Numbered from the stretch's first letter, positions 1-8,936 are shown. The stretch is DNA of 64,000 nt from CAZGAQ01 sp964523405 (GCA_964523405.1 CAZGAQ010000003.1:260490-324489); one strand, 5' to 3'. Program-made: numbers and translations. Notes: generated by a model from the letters alone, not told the origin.

Positions 1-143
1 CACAAAATCCCGCTCGCCGGCGCTGGAAATCGCCGGCCAGGCGCTGTACACTTTCGGTTCGCGCCTCAGAGTGGTGGCCGACCGCAATGCCGGCCGCCCC
101 CTCGCGTGTGCGGCGCGGCCGATTCCTGCGCGGGCGGCCGCAC

Positions 144-216
144 GCCTCGGTAGCTCAGTTGGTAGAGCAGCTGGCTCTTAACCAGCGGGTCCTAGGTTCG
201 AGCCCTAGCCGAGGCA
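144..216 (+). tRNA. tRNA-Lys (anticodon CTT)
   Basis: The cloverleaf can be drawn by hand: acceptor arms GCCTCGG and CCGAGGC, D arm GCTC/GAGC, anticodon stem GCTGG/CCAGC around loop CTCTTAA (anticodon CTT), and T arm CTAGG/CCTAG with TTCGAGC loop. Discriminator base is A and CCA is not encoded. It decodes AAG, the common lysine codon in this GC-rich genome. A strong hairpin terminator follows within 5 bases. Confidence 0.97.
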
Positions 217-220
217 CTGT

Positions 221-259
221 CCGGCGGACGATCTGCGGGTCGTCCGCCGGTTTTGTTTT
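221..259 (+). terminator. Intrinsic terminator after tRNA-Lys
   Basis: An 11-bp perfect stem (CCGGCGGACGA with TCGTCCGCCGG) closes a short loop and is followed directly by TTTTGTTTT. The position just after the tRNA fits termination of its transcript. Confidence 0.9.
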
Positions 260-407
260 GTGGGAACACCGGGGGCGGGGGGTTACGACGGTTTCACTTG
301 AGGTGTCGTGCTCCGGAACGGGCGTTCGTCATCTGGCACCCCTCACCTCGTTCGGGGCAGGCGGAGGCCTGACGCTACGGGACAACGCACCATTAGCAGA
401 AACGGCG

Positions 408-2246
408 CTAGCGATCCGGGAACGGCAGCGTGTCCGGCACGTGCGCGTCGTCCAGGTTCCGGTCGGGCACGGCGCACTGGATGATCGCCACGAAGGGGTC
501 GATATCGTGCCAATTGACGGCCACATCGCCCGTGCAGTCCGCGTTGAGGAATGCGCATTGGGGATAACGATTCAGATAGTCCGCCATGCCGCGTTGGGCC
601 AGCAGGAACCCGTCGCAGTCCGCCCAGTTCACGGTCGTGTCGCAGTTCATGTCGCCCGGCGCCAGCCCCTGGCAGCTCGGGCAGTTGTGTCCAAAGTCGC
701 GCAGGACAAGAGAGAGGTCCGCCAATTGGATAGCGCCATCACGGTCCAGGTCGGCATCCGGCAAGTAGTCCGGGTCGTCGACCGTTCGCCCCAGCAGTGC
801 GGACACGATCCCAATGTCGAGAGCACAGGTGCGCCCATCGCGGTTCACATCCCCAGGCGGACCGTTGAGCCAGACCATGACGTCCAGCCGGCTGCCCCCC
901 CCTTCGAACGGACTCAACGGTGTGGCCATGAAACCCGCCACAATTTCCGGCAGGCGATTGCCCTGTAGGTCCGTAACGACGAGGTTGCGCGGCCGCAGGA
1001 TGCCATTGCTCACGTCGGTGCGGAGGCCGGTCGTATCCAGCACGTTGGGCGCCACGGGGGCCCACTGCGCGCCGCCATTGCGGCACAACTGGATGTCGAT
1101 CTGCCCCGACTGGCCGTAACCGAGCTTTTGCTTCGTGACCACGTCGACCTGGCCGTCGCCGTTGAGGTCCCCGGTGGCCACAGCGGTGCCGCGCCGGGTC
1201 GAGGAGCTCGTGAAGCCGGCCATCTTGCCGTAAGCCTCAAACTGCAGCGCGCCCGGCAAGCGGCGCCAGTACTGCGCCTTCGTACCGTTCGAATCGGTCA
1301 GGACGATGCCCGGTGGGGCCGAAGGGACGGTCTGCAACGGCGCGACATCGGCGCAGACATACGTCGGGTACTCATTACGTACCTGGAAGTAGCCGGTCAG
1401 CGGATCGAGTTGATACCACACCGTCAGAATCGGGCCGTCCTCGTTGGGCGGATTCTTGGTCCCGGTGAAGCACACGTCCGGGCGCCCGTCGCTGTCGAAG
1501 TCGAATACGGCCAGCCCGCGTGTCCACTGTGTGTACACACTGCCGCTGAAGACGGACCAGTCCGTGCGGTACATGTCGGCGACGCCGCCCAGCGTCTTCC
1601 AGAAGTGCAGAATCTCGCCATCCGGGAACTGGATCGGGTCCGCGAGGTACACCAACTCGTCGCGGCCGTCGCCGTCGAAGTCCCCTGCCGCCGCCTCCGG
1701 CGGAGTGAGGAACACGCTGGTGGAGTTGAACCCGAAGGGAAAGCGCAGATAGGGCACGAAGCCGGCCGGGCCACAGTTCTCGATGAACCAGAGCTCATCG
1801 CCGAAGAACCCGGTCACGGCCATGTCGAGATCACCATCGCCGTCGAAATCGCCCAGCGCCACGCTGGCGGTGCCGTTGCGCAGCACGGAGAGGGCCGGAA
1901 TCTGGATATTCTGCTGGTAGAGATTGATCTCCTGCGCGAGCTCCAGTTGGCCCTTGTGGTTCACGAAGATTGACAGCGCGCGGCGATTGTTGGCAGCGTT
2001 GTCGTTATCGGTGGCATACCAGGCAACGACCAGATCGGTCCAGCCATCATTGTCCAAATCGCCAGCCTGGATATCGGTGACGGTCGCGATGTCGATGGCG
2101 GGTGGGAACTGGGCGAGGGGAACGCGCTGCGGCGTGGCCGTGAACGGTAAGGACGGGGGCACAGTGGCCGCGGGCTCAGGATTCGACCATGCGATGCAGG
2201 CGCTGGCGAGCAGCAGCCCGGCGACGAGCAGGGAACGCCGATACAT
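408..2246 (-). CDS. Secreted FG-GAP/VCBS repeat protein with C-terminal dockerin-like repeats
   Basis: A 612-residue exported protein. The ATG at 2246 is chosen over one 39 bases upstream because it has GGAGGTG at good spacing and opens a signal peptide (MYRRSLLVAGLLLASAC). The middle carries FG-GAP calcium-binding repeats, seen as GDFDGDGDLDMAV, GDFDGDGRDELV, DFDSDGRPDVC and GDLNGDGQVDVV, which normally build a beta-propeller. The C-terminal ~130 residues hold EF-hand-like loops (GDVNRDGRTCALD, DLDRDGAIQLAD, GDMNCDTTVNWAD), as in dockerin domains. The role is probably cell-surface or extracellular binding; the ligand is unknown. The Cys after LASA is not a good lipobox, so lipidation is doubtful. 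Confidence 0.85.
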   Translation of the reverse strand: MYRRSLLVAGLLLASACIAWSNPEPAATVPPSLPFTATPQRVPLAQFPPAIDIATVTDIQAGDLDNDGWTDLVVAWYATDNDNAANNRRALSIFVNHKGQLELAQEINLYQQNIQIPALSVLRNGTASVALGDFDGDGDLDMAVTGFFGDELWFIENCGPAGFVPYLRFPFGFNSTSVFLTPPEAAAGDFDGDGRDELVYLADPIQFPDGEILHFWKTLGGVADMYRTDWSVFSGSVYTQWTRGLAVFDFDSDGRPDVCFTGTKNPPNEDGPILTVWYQLDPLTGYFQVRNEYPTYVCADVAPLQTVPSAPPGIVLTDSNGTKAQYWRRLPGALQFEAYGKMAGFTSSSTRRGTAVATGDLNGDGQVDVVTKQKLGYGQSGQIDIQLCRNGGAQWAPVAPNVLDTTGLRTDVSNGILRPRNLVVTDLQGNRLPEIVAGFMATPLSPFEGGGSRLDVMVWLNGPPGDVNRDGRTCALDIGIVSALLGRTVDDPDYLPDADLDRDGAIQLADLSLVLRDFGHNCPSCQGLAPGDMNCDTTVNWADCDGFLLAQRGMADYLNRYPQCAFLNADCTGDVAVNWHDIDPFVAIIQCAVPDRNLDDAHVPDTLPFPDR

Positions 2247-2262
2247 AGCACCTCCGCCGCAA

Positions 2263-2285
2263 TTGCGGACACAATAGGTCCGCAA
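2263..2285 (-). other. Stem-loop in the leader of the FG-GAP gene
   Basis: Perfect 8-bp inverted repeat TTGCGGAC/GTCCGCAA with a 7-nt loop, ending about 17 bases upstream of the start codon at 2246 and just before the SD. It may stabilise the leader or modulate translation; no function can be read from it. Confidence 0.45.
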
Positions 2286-2413
2286 GACTCCCGCACTTGG
2301 TTGCGAGTCCGGCCCAGACTCGGCATACCGTCAGCAACGAGCAGAGATACTGCGGCGCGCCCTCCAAGCGTACGCGCCCACCCCCCAATCCACATCCCGG
2401 CGTCTACAACAGA

Positions 2414-2438
2414 CGGGGGCCGCCACTGGCGACCCCCG
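2414..2438 (-). terminator. Hairpin downstream of a PEP-CTERM gene
   Basis: An 11-bp stem with one mismatch and a 3-nt loop (CGGGGGCCGCC, ACT, GGCGACCCCCG on the plus strand), 34 bases past the stop of the minus-strand gene ending at 2472. There is no U-run, so it may be a 3' protective hairpin or weak terminator rather than a classical one. Confidence 0.4.
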
Positions 2439-2471
2439 CGGAAACTCGCATCGGCTCTCGGATTATCGCGG

Positions 2472-3275
2472 TTAGCGACGCCGCAGGACCACGAATCCCA
2501 GGAGCGCCAACACAGCCACAGTCGCCGGTTCAGGCAGAATCCGGTAGGTGGTCGTGCCGCTACCCATGTCGCCCGCCGTCAACGTGAAATCAAGCATGCT
2601 CCCCATGTCAGCGACGGAGTCGTTGATCTGGCCATACGTTCCAGACGACGGGAAAGTCTGCGAGCCGGAGCCGCTGCCGCCCGTCGTGTTCTGGACGGTA
2701 TTCACCAGACTCGTCAGCGTGACCGGGCCGGTCGTCTCATTATAAAGGGCACGGTACGCACCGATGCCAACCGGGCCATAGCCCAGCAAGGCGACGCCGT
2801 TGCCGTTCAGGTCGCTGACGCCGAGCTGCGCAGTGGCGCGGCCGCCGCCGTTGACGCCGTTCAGCAGACTCGCCGGCAGCGTGTTGGTGAACTGCACCCA
2901 GCCGGACTTGACCACGAAGCGGGTCAGGGAATCACCGCTGACGACCTCAAAGCCCAAGCCGATGTAATACGGTTTGTTGGTCGCAGGGTCCTTCACAAAG
3001 CCCACGGTCGCGTTGCCGAGTTCAGCGATCGGCGTACCGCCGGGAATGCCGTTCTCCGGGATTTCCCAGGCGCCGGTGCTCCAAACCCACTGGTTCGTAG
3101 CCGCGTTGTACGTCAAATCGTTCGCAGTGAATTCCTTGTAGCCCCAACCCGCGGCGTTGGTGGCCTCAATCCGGAAGATCACGTTGGAGATCGCTCCGGC
3201 CTGCGCCAGCGCGACGACTCCGAGGAGGCCCGCGACCACAAAGAGGCGTCCCTTGCTCATGCAAGCTGCTTTCAT
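2472..3275 (-). CDS. PEP-CTERM sorting domain protein
   Basis: A 267-residue exported protein of unknown function. The ATG at 3275 has GAGAGG upstream; a second ATG at 3260 is possible. A signal peptide (GRLFVVAGLLGVVALAQAG) leads into a domain without recognised motifs. The C-terminus reads LPEPATVAVLALLGFVVLRRR, the Pro-Glu-Pro motif, hydrophobic helix and Arg tail that exosortase systems cleave. It resembles the next upstream gene (3362-4141) in length and in internal wording (a ...NPAVNLGF-like segment against ...YYIGLGFEVV), so the two are probably paralogues. Likely surface-attached or secreted through the exosortase pathway; no exosortase gene lies in this window. Confidence 0.85.
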   Translation of the reverse strand: MKAACMSKGRLFVVAGLLGVVALAQAGAISNVIFRIEATNAAGWGYKEFTANDLTYNAATNQWVWSTGAWEIPENGIPGGTPIAELGNATVGFVKDPATNKPYYIGLGFEVVSGDSLTRFVVKSGWVQFTNTLPASLLNGVNGGGRATAQLGVSDLNGNGVALLGYGPVGIGAYRALYNETTGPVTLTSLVNTVQNTTGGSGSGSQTFPSSGTYGQINDSVADMGSMLDFTLTAGDMGSGTTTYRILPEPATVAVLALLGFVVLRRR

Positions 3276-3361
3276 TCGATCCTCTCCCTCTCTCATCGAG
3301 GCCGGCACACGATCCTGCCGTGTACCCGCTTCCGCTCTGCCCCTAGGTCCCTACTCCTCTC

Positions 3362-4141
3362 CTAACGCCGCCGCAGCCAGCCCAGTCCGAGCAGCCCCAG
3401 CAGCAGGGCCGACGGCTCCGGCACGATCTCGAACAGCGACGTCCCGCTGGCGAGATCATTGGCCGAAATCGTGAAGCTGATCTGCGTGCTGATGTTGCTC
3501 ACGGGCACGCCGATCGGTTGCCAGCTGCCGTCGCTCGGATATGCCTCGTTCAGCGTCGCCCCGTCCAGTGCGGGGATCGTGATCGAGCTAACCAGTTCGG
3601 TGAAGGTGGTTCCATTGGGAACGAAGGTGTTGTACTGGGCGAGATATGCCCCACCGCCCGCTCCGGTCCCCAGACCGGTGAGCAACCCACCCTCCTCATC
3701 CACCCCATCCGTCGCCGTGATCGCGGTGTGCGCCCGCCCCGAGGGATTCGCGATCGTCGGGAACGACAGCAGCGCCGAACGCACCGTGAAGGTGGTTTCC
3801 GCATTGCCGGCTTGCATCGCAAAGCCGAGGTTCACGGCGGGATTCGACCGCAGGCCGCCGCGGGACGGCGTGATTTCGATGAACGAACCCTGCCGCACCG
3901 TGCCGAGCGTCCCAAGCTCCGGGTTGGTGATCTCCTGGTCCTCCGCCAGTTGCCAGATCCACGAGCTGCCATTCCACGTCGCCGCACTGGTCGGCACGCT
4001 GTAGTAGCCGACGCACATGCCCAAATCGGCGCGACAGACCTCGACGTAATAGAGACTGTCGCTCAATTGGGCCAGAGCGGTCGGGGCAGCGAAAGACGCG
4101 AACAGCCCGATCACAAGTGCCATCGTCCCGAACTGACGCAT
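3362..4141 (-). CDS. PEP-CTERM sorting domain protein
   Basis: A 259-residue exported protein. The start at 4141 is set by AGGAGGAGCTC just upstream; an in-frame ATG at 4171 lies before this SD and is rejected. A signal peptide (QFGTMALVIGLFASFAAPTALA) is followed by a beta-rich Gly/Ser/Thr-rich body with one early Cys pair, and the C-terminus is VPEPSALLLGLLGLGWLRRR, a clear PEP-CTERM anchor. Function unknown. A strong promoter lies 56 bases upstream of the ATG. Same orientation as the related gene at 2472-3275, with 86 bases between them, so co-transcription is plausible. Confidence 0.87.
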   Translation of the reverse strand: MRQFGTMALVIGLFASFAAPTALAQLSDSLYYVEVCRADLGMCVGYYSVPTSAATWNGSSWIWQLAEDQEITNPELGTLGTVRQGSFIEITPSRGGLRSNPAVNLGFAMQAGNAETTFTVRSALLSFPTIANPSGRAHTAITATDGVDEEGGLLTGLGTGAGGGAYLAQYNTFVPNGTTFTELVSSITIPALDGATLNEAYPSDGSWQPIGVPVSNISTQISFTISANDLASGTSLFEIVPEPSALLLGLLGLGWLRRR

Positions 4142-4196
4142 GCTGAGCTCCTCCTTCCTCATCCGAACCAAACGAAGCTAGAATTGCGCTGAGTTC

Positions 4197-4225
4197 CTTA
4201 TAGGCCGTTCGGTCCCGGGAGTCAA
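4197..4225 (-). promoter_or_regulatory. Sigma-70-type promoter for PEP-CTERM genes
   Basis: On the minus strand TTGACT (-35) is followed after exactly 17 bases by TATAAG (-10), reading toward the start codon at 4141. This is one of the two best promoter matches in the window. Confidence 0.7.
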
Positions 4226-4323
4226 GCAAAAAGTCACACTACCTTATGCGCAAAAATGACTCTTCCGAGATTTTGGTCCTATAACATGAAGCGTTTCACA
4301 ACTGAAGTGCCGTCTCGGATTGG

Positions 4324-6042
4324 TTAGCACTCCAGGCGAGCGAAATGGCGTGCCCCGACGACGAGCCCGGCACCGGCAGTTCCCAGCCCAATCAGCACAA
4401 GGAGTGGCATCAGCAGCACCGGCAGGTGCACTGTCGCCGGATCCGGCAGCTCACGTCCCAGGCCACCGAGCGAGGCCGCGGCCAGTACGCCCATCTCGAC
4501 CCCCACAAACAACATGCTGGCGATCAGATTAAACGTGCCACCGAAACCGGCTGCGATGCGGGCCGGGTTGCGCTGGCCCAATACCGGAAACCGAGCGCCC
4601 AGGCCCACCGCCAATCCGGAGAGTCCAACGCACACCGCCACGCTCACGACGAGTTGCAGACGTGCCCACTCGGCCGGCAGTTCAAGGGCGTACACCGCCA
4701 GACTCATGACCACGAGTGCCGACAGAGCCGTGACGGTCACCGAGAACGCGAACTTCACGAGCAGAACCGTCACACGGCGCACCGGTAACAAGCCAAGCAA
4801 CCAGAGCTGCTGACTCTCCAGGGACAGGAGCGGAAAGATGAACCGGCTGGTGAACGTGGCGAGAATCAGACTCACCGTCACGAGGTTCAGGAACGCCAGC
4901 AGGCCGCGAAAACCGGCACCGCCGAAATCGACCGGCAGCCATTCCAGGTTGACGGATTGCAGCTTGAGGGCGTAGACCATCAGCAGGCCCATCATGATGA
5001 CCATCTGCGTCCACTGCGGCGCATCCCGCACGAAGCCGCGCAGGTCCTTGAGCATCATCACGCGCCAGCGCGCCGGCAGATAGAAGAACAGCACGCCGCA
5101 CAGCGCTTCGGTGAACCAGCCGCGGCGGATGTGCGAGTGCGCCCGGCCCTGTTGCGCCCGGTTGAAGGCCTCGCCCCACCAGCGGCCCACAATATGCACC
5201 GTCAGCCAGGTCAGAAACGCGCCGTTGGCCACAACCACACCCAGGTACAGCACGCTCTCCTCAGCCCGCAACTGCATCGCGGCAACAATCCCTTTGGCTG
5301 ACCAAGTGCTCGGCAGGAACGGCTGGCGTGCAACGCTGATCTGCGCGTAGAAGCGCTGCAACCAGTCCGCCCCCACGCCCTCCGTATGCCGCAGCAGGGT
5401 CCAGACCCAGATGCTCGCCCCCAACACGACGACCGCGCCGCACCACAGCAGCACCGCGAGCGGGCGGCGCGGCGCCCACATCGCCACGGCCCAGGCGATC
5501 AGCACGCCGACGGTCGCGGGGATAATAATAAACGCCAAAAAGTGCCCCACGAACAGCGGGTAGTAGTACCACGCCACGCCCGTGCCGTTGTGCGCCACGG
5601 CCAGCATGAGCGGCACACCCAGCAGCAGGAATGACCAACTCGACAGCAGCATGCCCTCGATCCATTTCACGCATACGGCCTGGCGCGCGGGGATCGGCAT
5701 GGCCAGCAGATATCCAGCCTCGCGCCGCCCGAACAGGCTGCTGTACGCGAGGATGGCCGAGGAGAACGTCAGCATGATCGCGAGCACCAGGAAGAAGTGC
5801 ACGAAGATCTGCTGGTTGGCCACAACGGAGACAAGCTCCCATCGGCTGAGCTGGCGAAGCACGAGCGTCAGCAGCCAATACAGCGCCGCCCAGATAACGA
5901 CCAGCAGCAGGAGAATCGTGAACGAGCGGACCGGCGTGTCTCGGAGCTGCTGGTCCAGCGTGTTGCGAACCTGCGCGGCACGAAAGCGCGCGAGAATGGA
6001 GAACGGAAACCGCAGGGCGACCTGGGGCGTGTGACCACTCAT
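4324..6042 (-). CDS. ABC-2-like exporter permease, polytopic membrane protein
   Basis: About 572 residues starting at the MSGHTPQ methionine; the upstream in-frame ATG at 6132 would add a Pro/Gly-rich stretch without helices. About 12 hydrophobic segments are visible in two halves (for example SFTILLLLVVIWAALYWLLT and FVHFFLVLAIMLTFSSAILA), separated by a cytoplasmic loop with the motif WRVMMLKDLRGFVRDA. This halved layout fits the large ABC-exporter-like permeases of planctomycetes. No ATP-binding subunit is adjacent, so the partner is encoded elsewhere. Substrate unknown. The gene stands alone between the PEP-CTERM genes and the divergent isc operon. Confidence 0.75.
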   Translation of the reverse strand: MSGHTPQVALRFPFSILARFRAAQVRNTLDQQLRDTPVRSFTILLLLVVIWAALYWLLTLVLRQLSRWELVSVVANQQIFVHFFLVLAIMLTFSSAILAYSSLFGRREAGYLLAMPIPARQAVCVKWIEGMLLSSWSFLLLGVPLMLAVAHNGTGVAWYYYPLFVGHFLAFIIIPATVGVLIAWAVAMWAPRRPLAVLLWCGAVVVLGASIWVWTLLRHTEGVGADWLQRFYAQISVARQPFLPSTWSAKGIVAAMQLRAEESVLYLGVVVANGAFLTWLTVHIVGRWWGEAFNRAQQGRAHSHIRRGWFTEALCGVLFFYLPARWRVMMLKDLRGFVRDAPQWTQMVIMMGLLMVYALKLQSVNLEWLPVDFGGAGFRGLLAFLNLVTVSLILATFTSRFIFPLLSLESQQLWLLGLLPVRRVTVLLVKFAFSVTVTALSALVVMSLAVYALELPAEWARLQLVVSVAVCVGLSGLAVGLGARFPVLGQRNPARIAAGFGGTFNLIASMLFVGVEMGVLAAASLGGLGRELPDPATVHLPVLLMPLLVLIGLGTAGAGLVVGARHFARLEC

Positions 6043-6264
6043 GCGCCCAGTGTAACCGGCCCCAGGGGTCCAGGCAGGCTCGCCCACATGCTCCGGCAAG
6101 TTCGGACAGGTTCTGACCGCCGGCCCTGCCACCTGCCGCCGCGGGACCCAGTCCCGCCCCCGCCGGAAGCGCGGGAGTTGCCCCGAGGGGTCCAGACCTC
6201 GTACGCTACGCCGGCTATGATCAGATCAGGTCCGATTTCGCGCGGCCGGTGCGGTTTTTTGGAT

Positions 6265-6293
6265 TTGATACCGTACCGCTCCGATGCTATATT
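6265..6293 (+). promoter_or_regulatory. Promoter of the isc operon
   Basis: TTGATA (-35), 17-base spacer, TATATT (-10), 24 bases before the iscR start at 6318. The segment from ATACCG (6268) to GCTAT (6286-6290) is a loose inverted arrangement overlapping the promoter; by analogy with IscR-family autoregulation it could be the operator, but it does not match the E. coli type 1 box closely. Confidence 0.85.
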
Positions 6294-6317
6294 AAGATGA
6301 CGAAAGGAGCGGTTTGT

Positions 6318-6770
6318 ATGCTAACGCTGACCCGCAAGACGGAATACGCGATGATCGCCGTGTGCCACCTGGCACGAGAGGGGCAGAAGGTGGTCAGCGC
6401 TCGCGACATCGCTGAAGCTCACGGGGTACCCCTGCCACTGCTGATGAACGTCCTCAAGAAACTGAACCGGACGGGCCACGTCACCTCCGTCCGCGGCGCT
6501 CGCGGCGGGTACGTGCTTGCCAAGCGGCCGGAGGAATTCACCCTGGATGCCCTCATCGAGGCGGTGGAAGGCCCGGTACACCTGACACGGTGCACAAACC
6601 CAGACAAGGATGCTCGGCGTTGCACGCTTACGGGAGCGTGCCCGGTGCGCAGTTCCGTGCGCAAGGTGCATGAGGACCTGCGGAAGTTCCTGTCGGGCGT
6701 CACCGTAGCGGACCTGGCGTTCAATCCTGCCGCATGCACAACGGAAACCCCAAAGGTGATCGCGCAATGA
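6318..6770 (+). CDS. iscR: Rrf2-family Fe-S cluster-sensing regulator IscR
   Basis: A 150-residue winged-helix regulator. ATG 6318 has AAGGAG nine bases upstream; the in-frame start at 6249 precedes the promoter and is rejected. The N-terminal MLTLTRKTEYAMIAVCHLA and the wing GARGGYVLAKRPEE are typical of Rrf2 proteins. Three Cys (92, 102, 108) are placed to bind a [2Fe-2S] cluster, but the spacing is C-x9-C-x5-C instead of the C-x5-C-x5-C of E. coli IscR. It is first gene of the isc operon and its stop overlaps the iscS start (ATGA), so the two are translationally coupled. It probably represses its own operon when loaded with cluster. Confidence 0.92.
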   Translation: MLTLTRKTEYAMIAVCHLAREGQKVVSARDIAEAHGVPLPLLMNVLKKLNRTGHVTSVRGARGGYVLAKRPEEFTLDALIEAVEGPVHLTRCTNPDKDARRCTLTGACPVRSSVRKVHEDLRKFLSGVTVADLAFNPAACTTETPKVIAQ

Positions 6771-7975
6771 AGGTGTATCTCGACAACAACGCGACGACCT
6801 GCGTCGACCCCCAGGTTCTGGAGGCCATGCTGCCCTATTTCTGTGAGAAGTACGGCAATGCCGCCTCGCGCAGCCACAGCTTCGGCTGGGAAGGCGAACA
6901 GGCGGTGGAAAACGCGCGGCAGCAGCTGGCCGACGTGCTCGGGGCGGAATCGAAGGAGATCATCTGGACGAGCGGCGCGACGGAGAGCAACAACATCGCC
7001 ATCAAGGGCGTCGCGGCGATGTACGGGGACAAGGGCAAGCACATCATCACGCAGGTGACCGAGCACAAGGCCGTGCTCGACCCGTGCAAGTACCTCGAGC
7101 AACACGGTTTCCGTGTGACGTTTCTGCCGGTCGACAAGGAGGGGCACGTCGATCTGCAGCAACTCAAAGACGCCATGAAGGACGACACGATCCTCGTGTC
7201 GATCATGCACGGTAACAACGAAATCGGCACGCTGCAGCCGATCGGCGAGATCGGCCGGTTCTGTAAAGAGCGCGGCATCCTCTTCCACACGGACTGCTGC
7301 CAGACGTTCGGCAAGGTTCCGATCAACGTGGAGGAGATGGGCATCGATCTGCTGTCCTGCAGCGGGCACAAGATTCACGGTCCCAAGGGCGTCGGCGCCC
7401 TGTACGTGCGGCGGAAGCGGCCGCGCGTCCGCTGCGAGCCGGTGCTGCACGGCGGCGGGCACGAGCGCGGGATGCGTTCGGGCACGCTCAACGTGCCGGG
7501 GATCGTCGGGCTCGGCCAGGCGGCCGAACTGTGCCGCCTGCACATGGATACGGAACCCGCCCGCATTGCGAAGCTGCGCGACAAGCTCAAGAACGGCATT
7601 CTCACGCAACTCGACGAGGTCTTCCTCAACGGCGACGCCGTGCAGCGCACGCCGTCGAATCTGAATCTCTCCTTCGCGTACGTCGAAGGCGAGAGCATGA
7701 TGATGGGCATGGACGACATCGCGGTGTCGAGCGGATCGGCCTGCACAAGCGCTTCGCTGGAACCCAGCTACGTCCTCAAGGCGCTCGGCGTCGGCGACGA
7801 GTTGGCCCACAGCAGCATCCGCTTCTCGCTGGGCCGCTTCAACACCGAGGCCGAGATCGACTATACGATCGACCGCGTGGTGACGGCGGTACGGCGGCTG
7901 CGCGAACTCAGCCCGCTGTACGAAATGGCCAAGGAAGGGATCGACTTGAAGTCGGTGCAGTGGGCGGGGCACTAG
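6767..7975 (+). CDS. iscS: Cysteine desulfurase IscS
   Basis: A 402-residue PLP enzyme that takes sulfur from cysteine and passes it as persulfide to IscU. The PLP lysine is Lys202 in SGHKIHGPKG; the active Cys326 sits in SSGSACTSASLEPSYVL, both within a few residues of the E. coli positions. The long mobile loop and C-terminus are of the IscS (group I) type, not SufS. The start at 6767 overlaps the iscR stop by four bases; the ATG at 6734 is internal to iscR. Second gene of the operon. Confidence 0.97.
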   Translation: MKVYLDNNATTCVDPQVLEAMLPYFCEKYGNAASRSHSFGWEGEQAVENARQQLADVLGAESKEIIWTSGATESNNIAIKGVAAMYGDKGKHIITQVTEHKAVLDPCKYLEQHGFRVTFLPVDKEGHVDLQQLKDAMKDDTILVSIMHGNNEIGTLQPIGEIGRFCKERGILFHTDCCQTFGKVPINVEEMGIDLLSCSGHKIHGPKGVGALYVRRKRPRVRCEPVLHGGGHERGMRSGTLNVPGIVGLGQAAELCRLHMDTEPARIAKLRDKLKNGILTQLDEVFLNGDAVQRTPSNLNLSFAYVEGESMMMGMDDIAVSSGSACTSASLEPSYVLKALGVGDELAHSSIRFSLGRFNTEAEIDYTIDRVVTAVRRLRELSPLYEMAKEGIDLKSVQWAGH

Positions 7976-7984
7976 GCGAGGAAT

Positions 7985-8001
7985 CCGGCCTTGCCGGCCG
8001 G
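7985..8001 (+). other. Stem-loop between iscS and iscU
   Basis: CCGGCC, 5-nt loop, GGCCGG, placed directly before the iscU SD (AGGAG). Such intercistronic hairpins can set the relative yield of operon members by blocking decay or by partly covering the SD. Role here is inferred only from position. Confidence 0.4.
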
Positions 8002-8015
8002 CAGGAGTACCAACC

Positions 8016-8447
8016 GTGGCATACAGCGAAAAGATCATCGACCACTACAGCAACCCGCGCAACGTGGGCTCGCTGGACCGCAGCAGCGACAACGTCGGCA
8101 CGGGCATCGTCGGGGCGCCCGAGTGCGGCGACGTGATGAAGCTCCAGATTCTCGTCGACGAGAACGAGAACATCGTGGACGCGAAGTTCAAGACGTTCGG
8201 CTGCGGCTCGGCGATCGCGTCCAGCTCGCTGGCGACCGAGTGGCTCAAAGGCCGCTCGCTCGATCAGGCGCTGGAGATCAAGAACACGGACATCGTCAAG
8301 GAGCTGGCGCTGCCGCCAGTCAAGATCCACTGCAGCGTGCTGGCGGAAGACGCCGTCCGCGCGGCGATCAAGGACCTGAAGGAAAAACGCGCCAAGAGCA
8401 ACGGCTCGGCGGCGAATCGTGCGGCGCCCGCCGCGGCACCCAAGTAG
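8016..8447 (+). CDS. iscU: Fe-S cluster scaffold protein IscU
   Basis: A 143-residue scaffold on which [2Fe-2S] clusters are built. It starts with GTG, with AGGAG in good position. The ligands match E. coli IscU number for number: Cys37 and Asp39 (PECGDV), Cys63 (FGCGSA), His105-Cys106 (IHC). The HscA-recognition sequence LPPVK is present at 99-103, so it should be a client of the HscA/HscB pair encoded downstream. An extra Ala-rich tail of about 15 residues follows the usual end. Confidence 0.97.
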   Translation: MAYSEKIIDHYSNPRNVGSLDRSSDNVGTGIVGAPECGDVMKLQILVDENENIVDAKFKTFGCGSAIASSSLATEWLKGRSLDQALEIKNTDIVKELALPPVKIHCSVLAEDAVRAAIKDLKEKRAKSNGSAANRAAPAAAPK

Positions 8448-8498
8448 CCCGGCGCACGCGCAGACCCCAGACCGCACAACGTACCCACGGAGTATTTG

Positions 8499-8936
8499 AT
8501 GAGCGCTGATGCGAATTCCACGACAAACGGGGCGGCCGTGTGCTCGGAAGTGACCGTCCGGGCGCGCGCGGAACAGCCGAGCGAAGGCCAGGGCATCCGT
8601 CTGACCGATTTGGCCGCCACGCGCGTGCGCGAGTACATGCAGAAGACGGACCATCCGCAAACGACGTACCTGTACTTCGGCGTGAAAGGCGGCGGCTGCA
8701 GCGGGCTATCGTACGTCCTCGACCTGCGCGACGAGCAGGCGGCACCGGTGGCCGAGACGGATGAGGTCTTCGAGTCGCACGGCGTCATCATTGTGTGCGA
8801 TTTCAAGAGCTACGAAGTCGGCAACCTGACCGGCACGACGATCGACTTCCAGGAAGGCCTCATGGGCAAGGGCTTCACGTTCCACAACCCCAACGCCAAG
8901 CACAGTTGCGGGTGTGGTTCGAGCTACTCGGCGTAG
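8499..8936 (+). CDS. iscA: A-type Fe-S carrier protein (IscA/ErpA family)
   Basis: A 145-residue HesB/IscA-family carrier. ATG 8499 has CGGAG upstream; a TTG three bases earlier is also open. The three conserved Cys are Cys67 (GGGCSGLSY) and Cys137/Cys139 (SCGCGSSY). An N-terminal extension of about 30 residues, absent in typical 107-residue IscA, contains one more Cys (15). Probably hands clusters from IscU to target proteins. Fourth gene of the isc operon. Confidence 0.93.
   Translation: MSADANSTTNGAAVCSEVTVRARAEQPSEGQGIRLTDLAATRVREYMQKTDHPQTTYLYFGVKGGGCSGLSYVLDLRDEQAAPVAETDEVFESHGVIIVCDFKSYEVGNLTGTTIDFQEGLMGKGFTFHNPNAKHSCGCGSSYSA

Noticed and set aside
87..968. Long plus-strand open frame across the tRNA and opposite the FG-GAP gene
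   Set aside because: It translates the tRNA and its terminator and is antisense to a clear gene; the composition is that of GC-rich shadow frames.
2160..2246. Lipoprotein signal in the FG-GAP protein (LASAC)
   Set aside because: The -3 position does not fit a lipobox well; an ordinary signal peptide explains it.
4318..4335. TTAGCACTC resembling one half of a CIRCE heat-shock operator
   Set aside because: The second half GAGTGCTAA at nine bases is absent and the word overlaps the stop codon of the permease gene.
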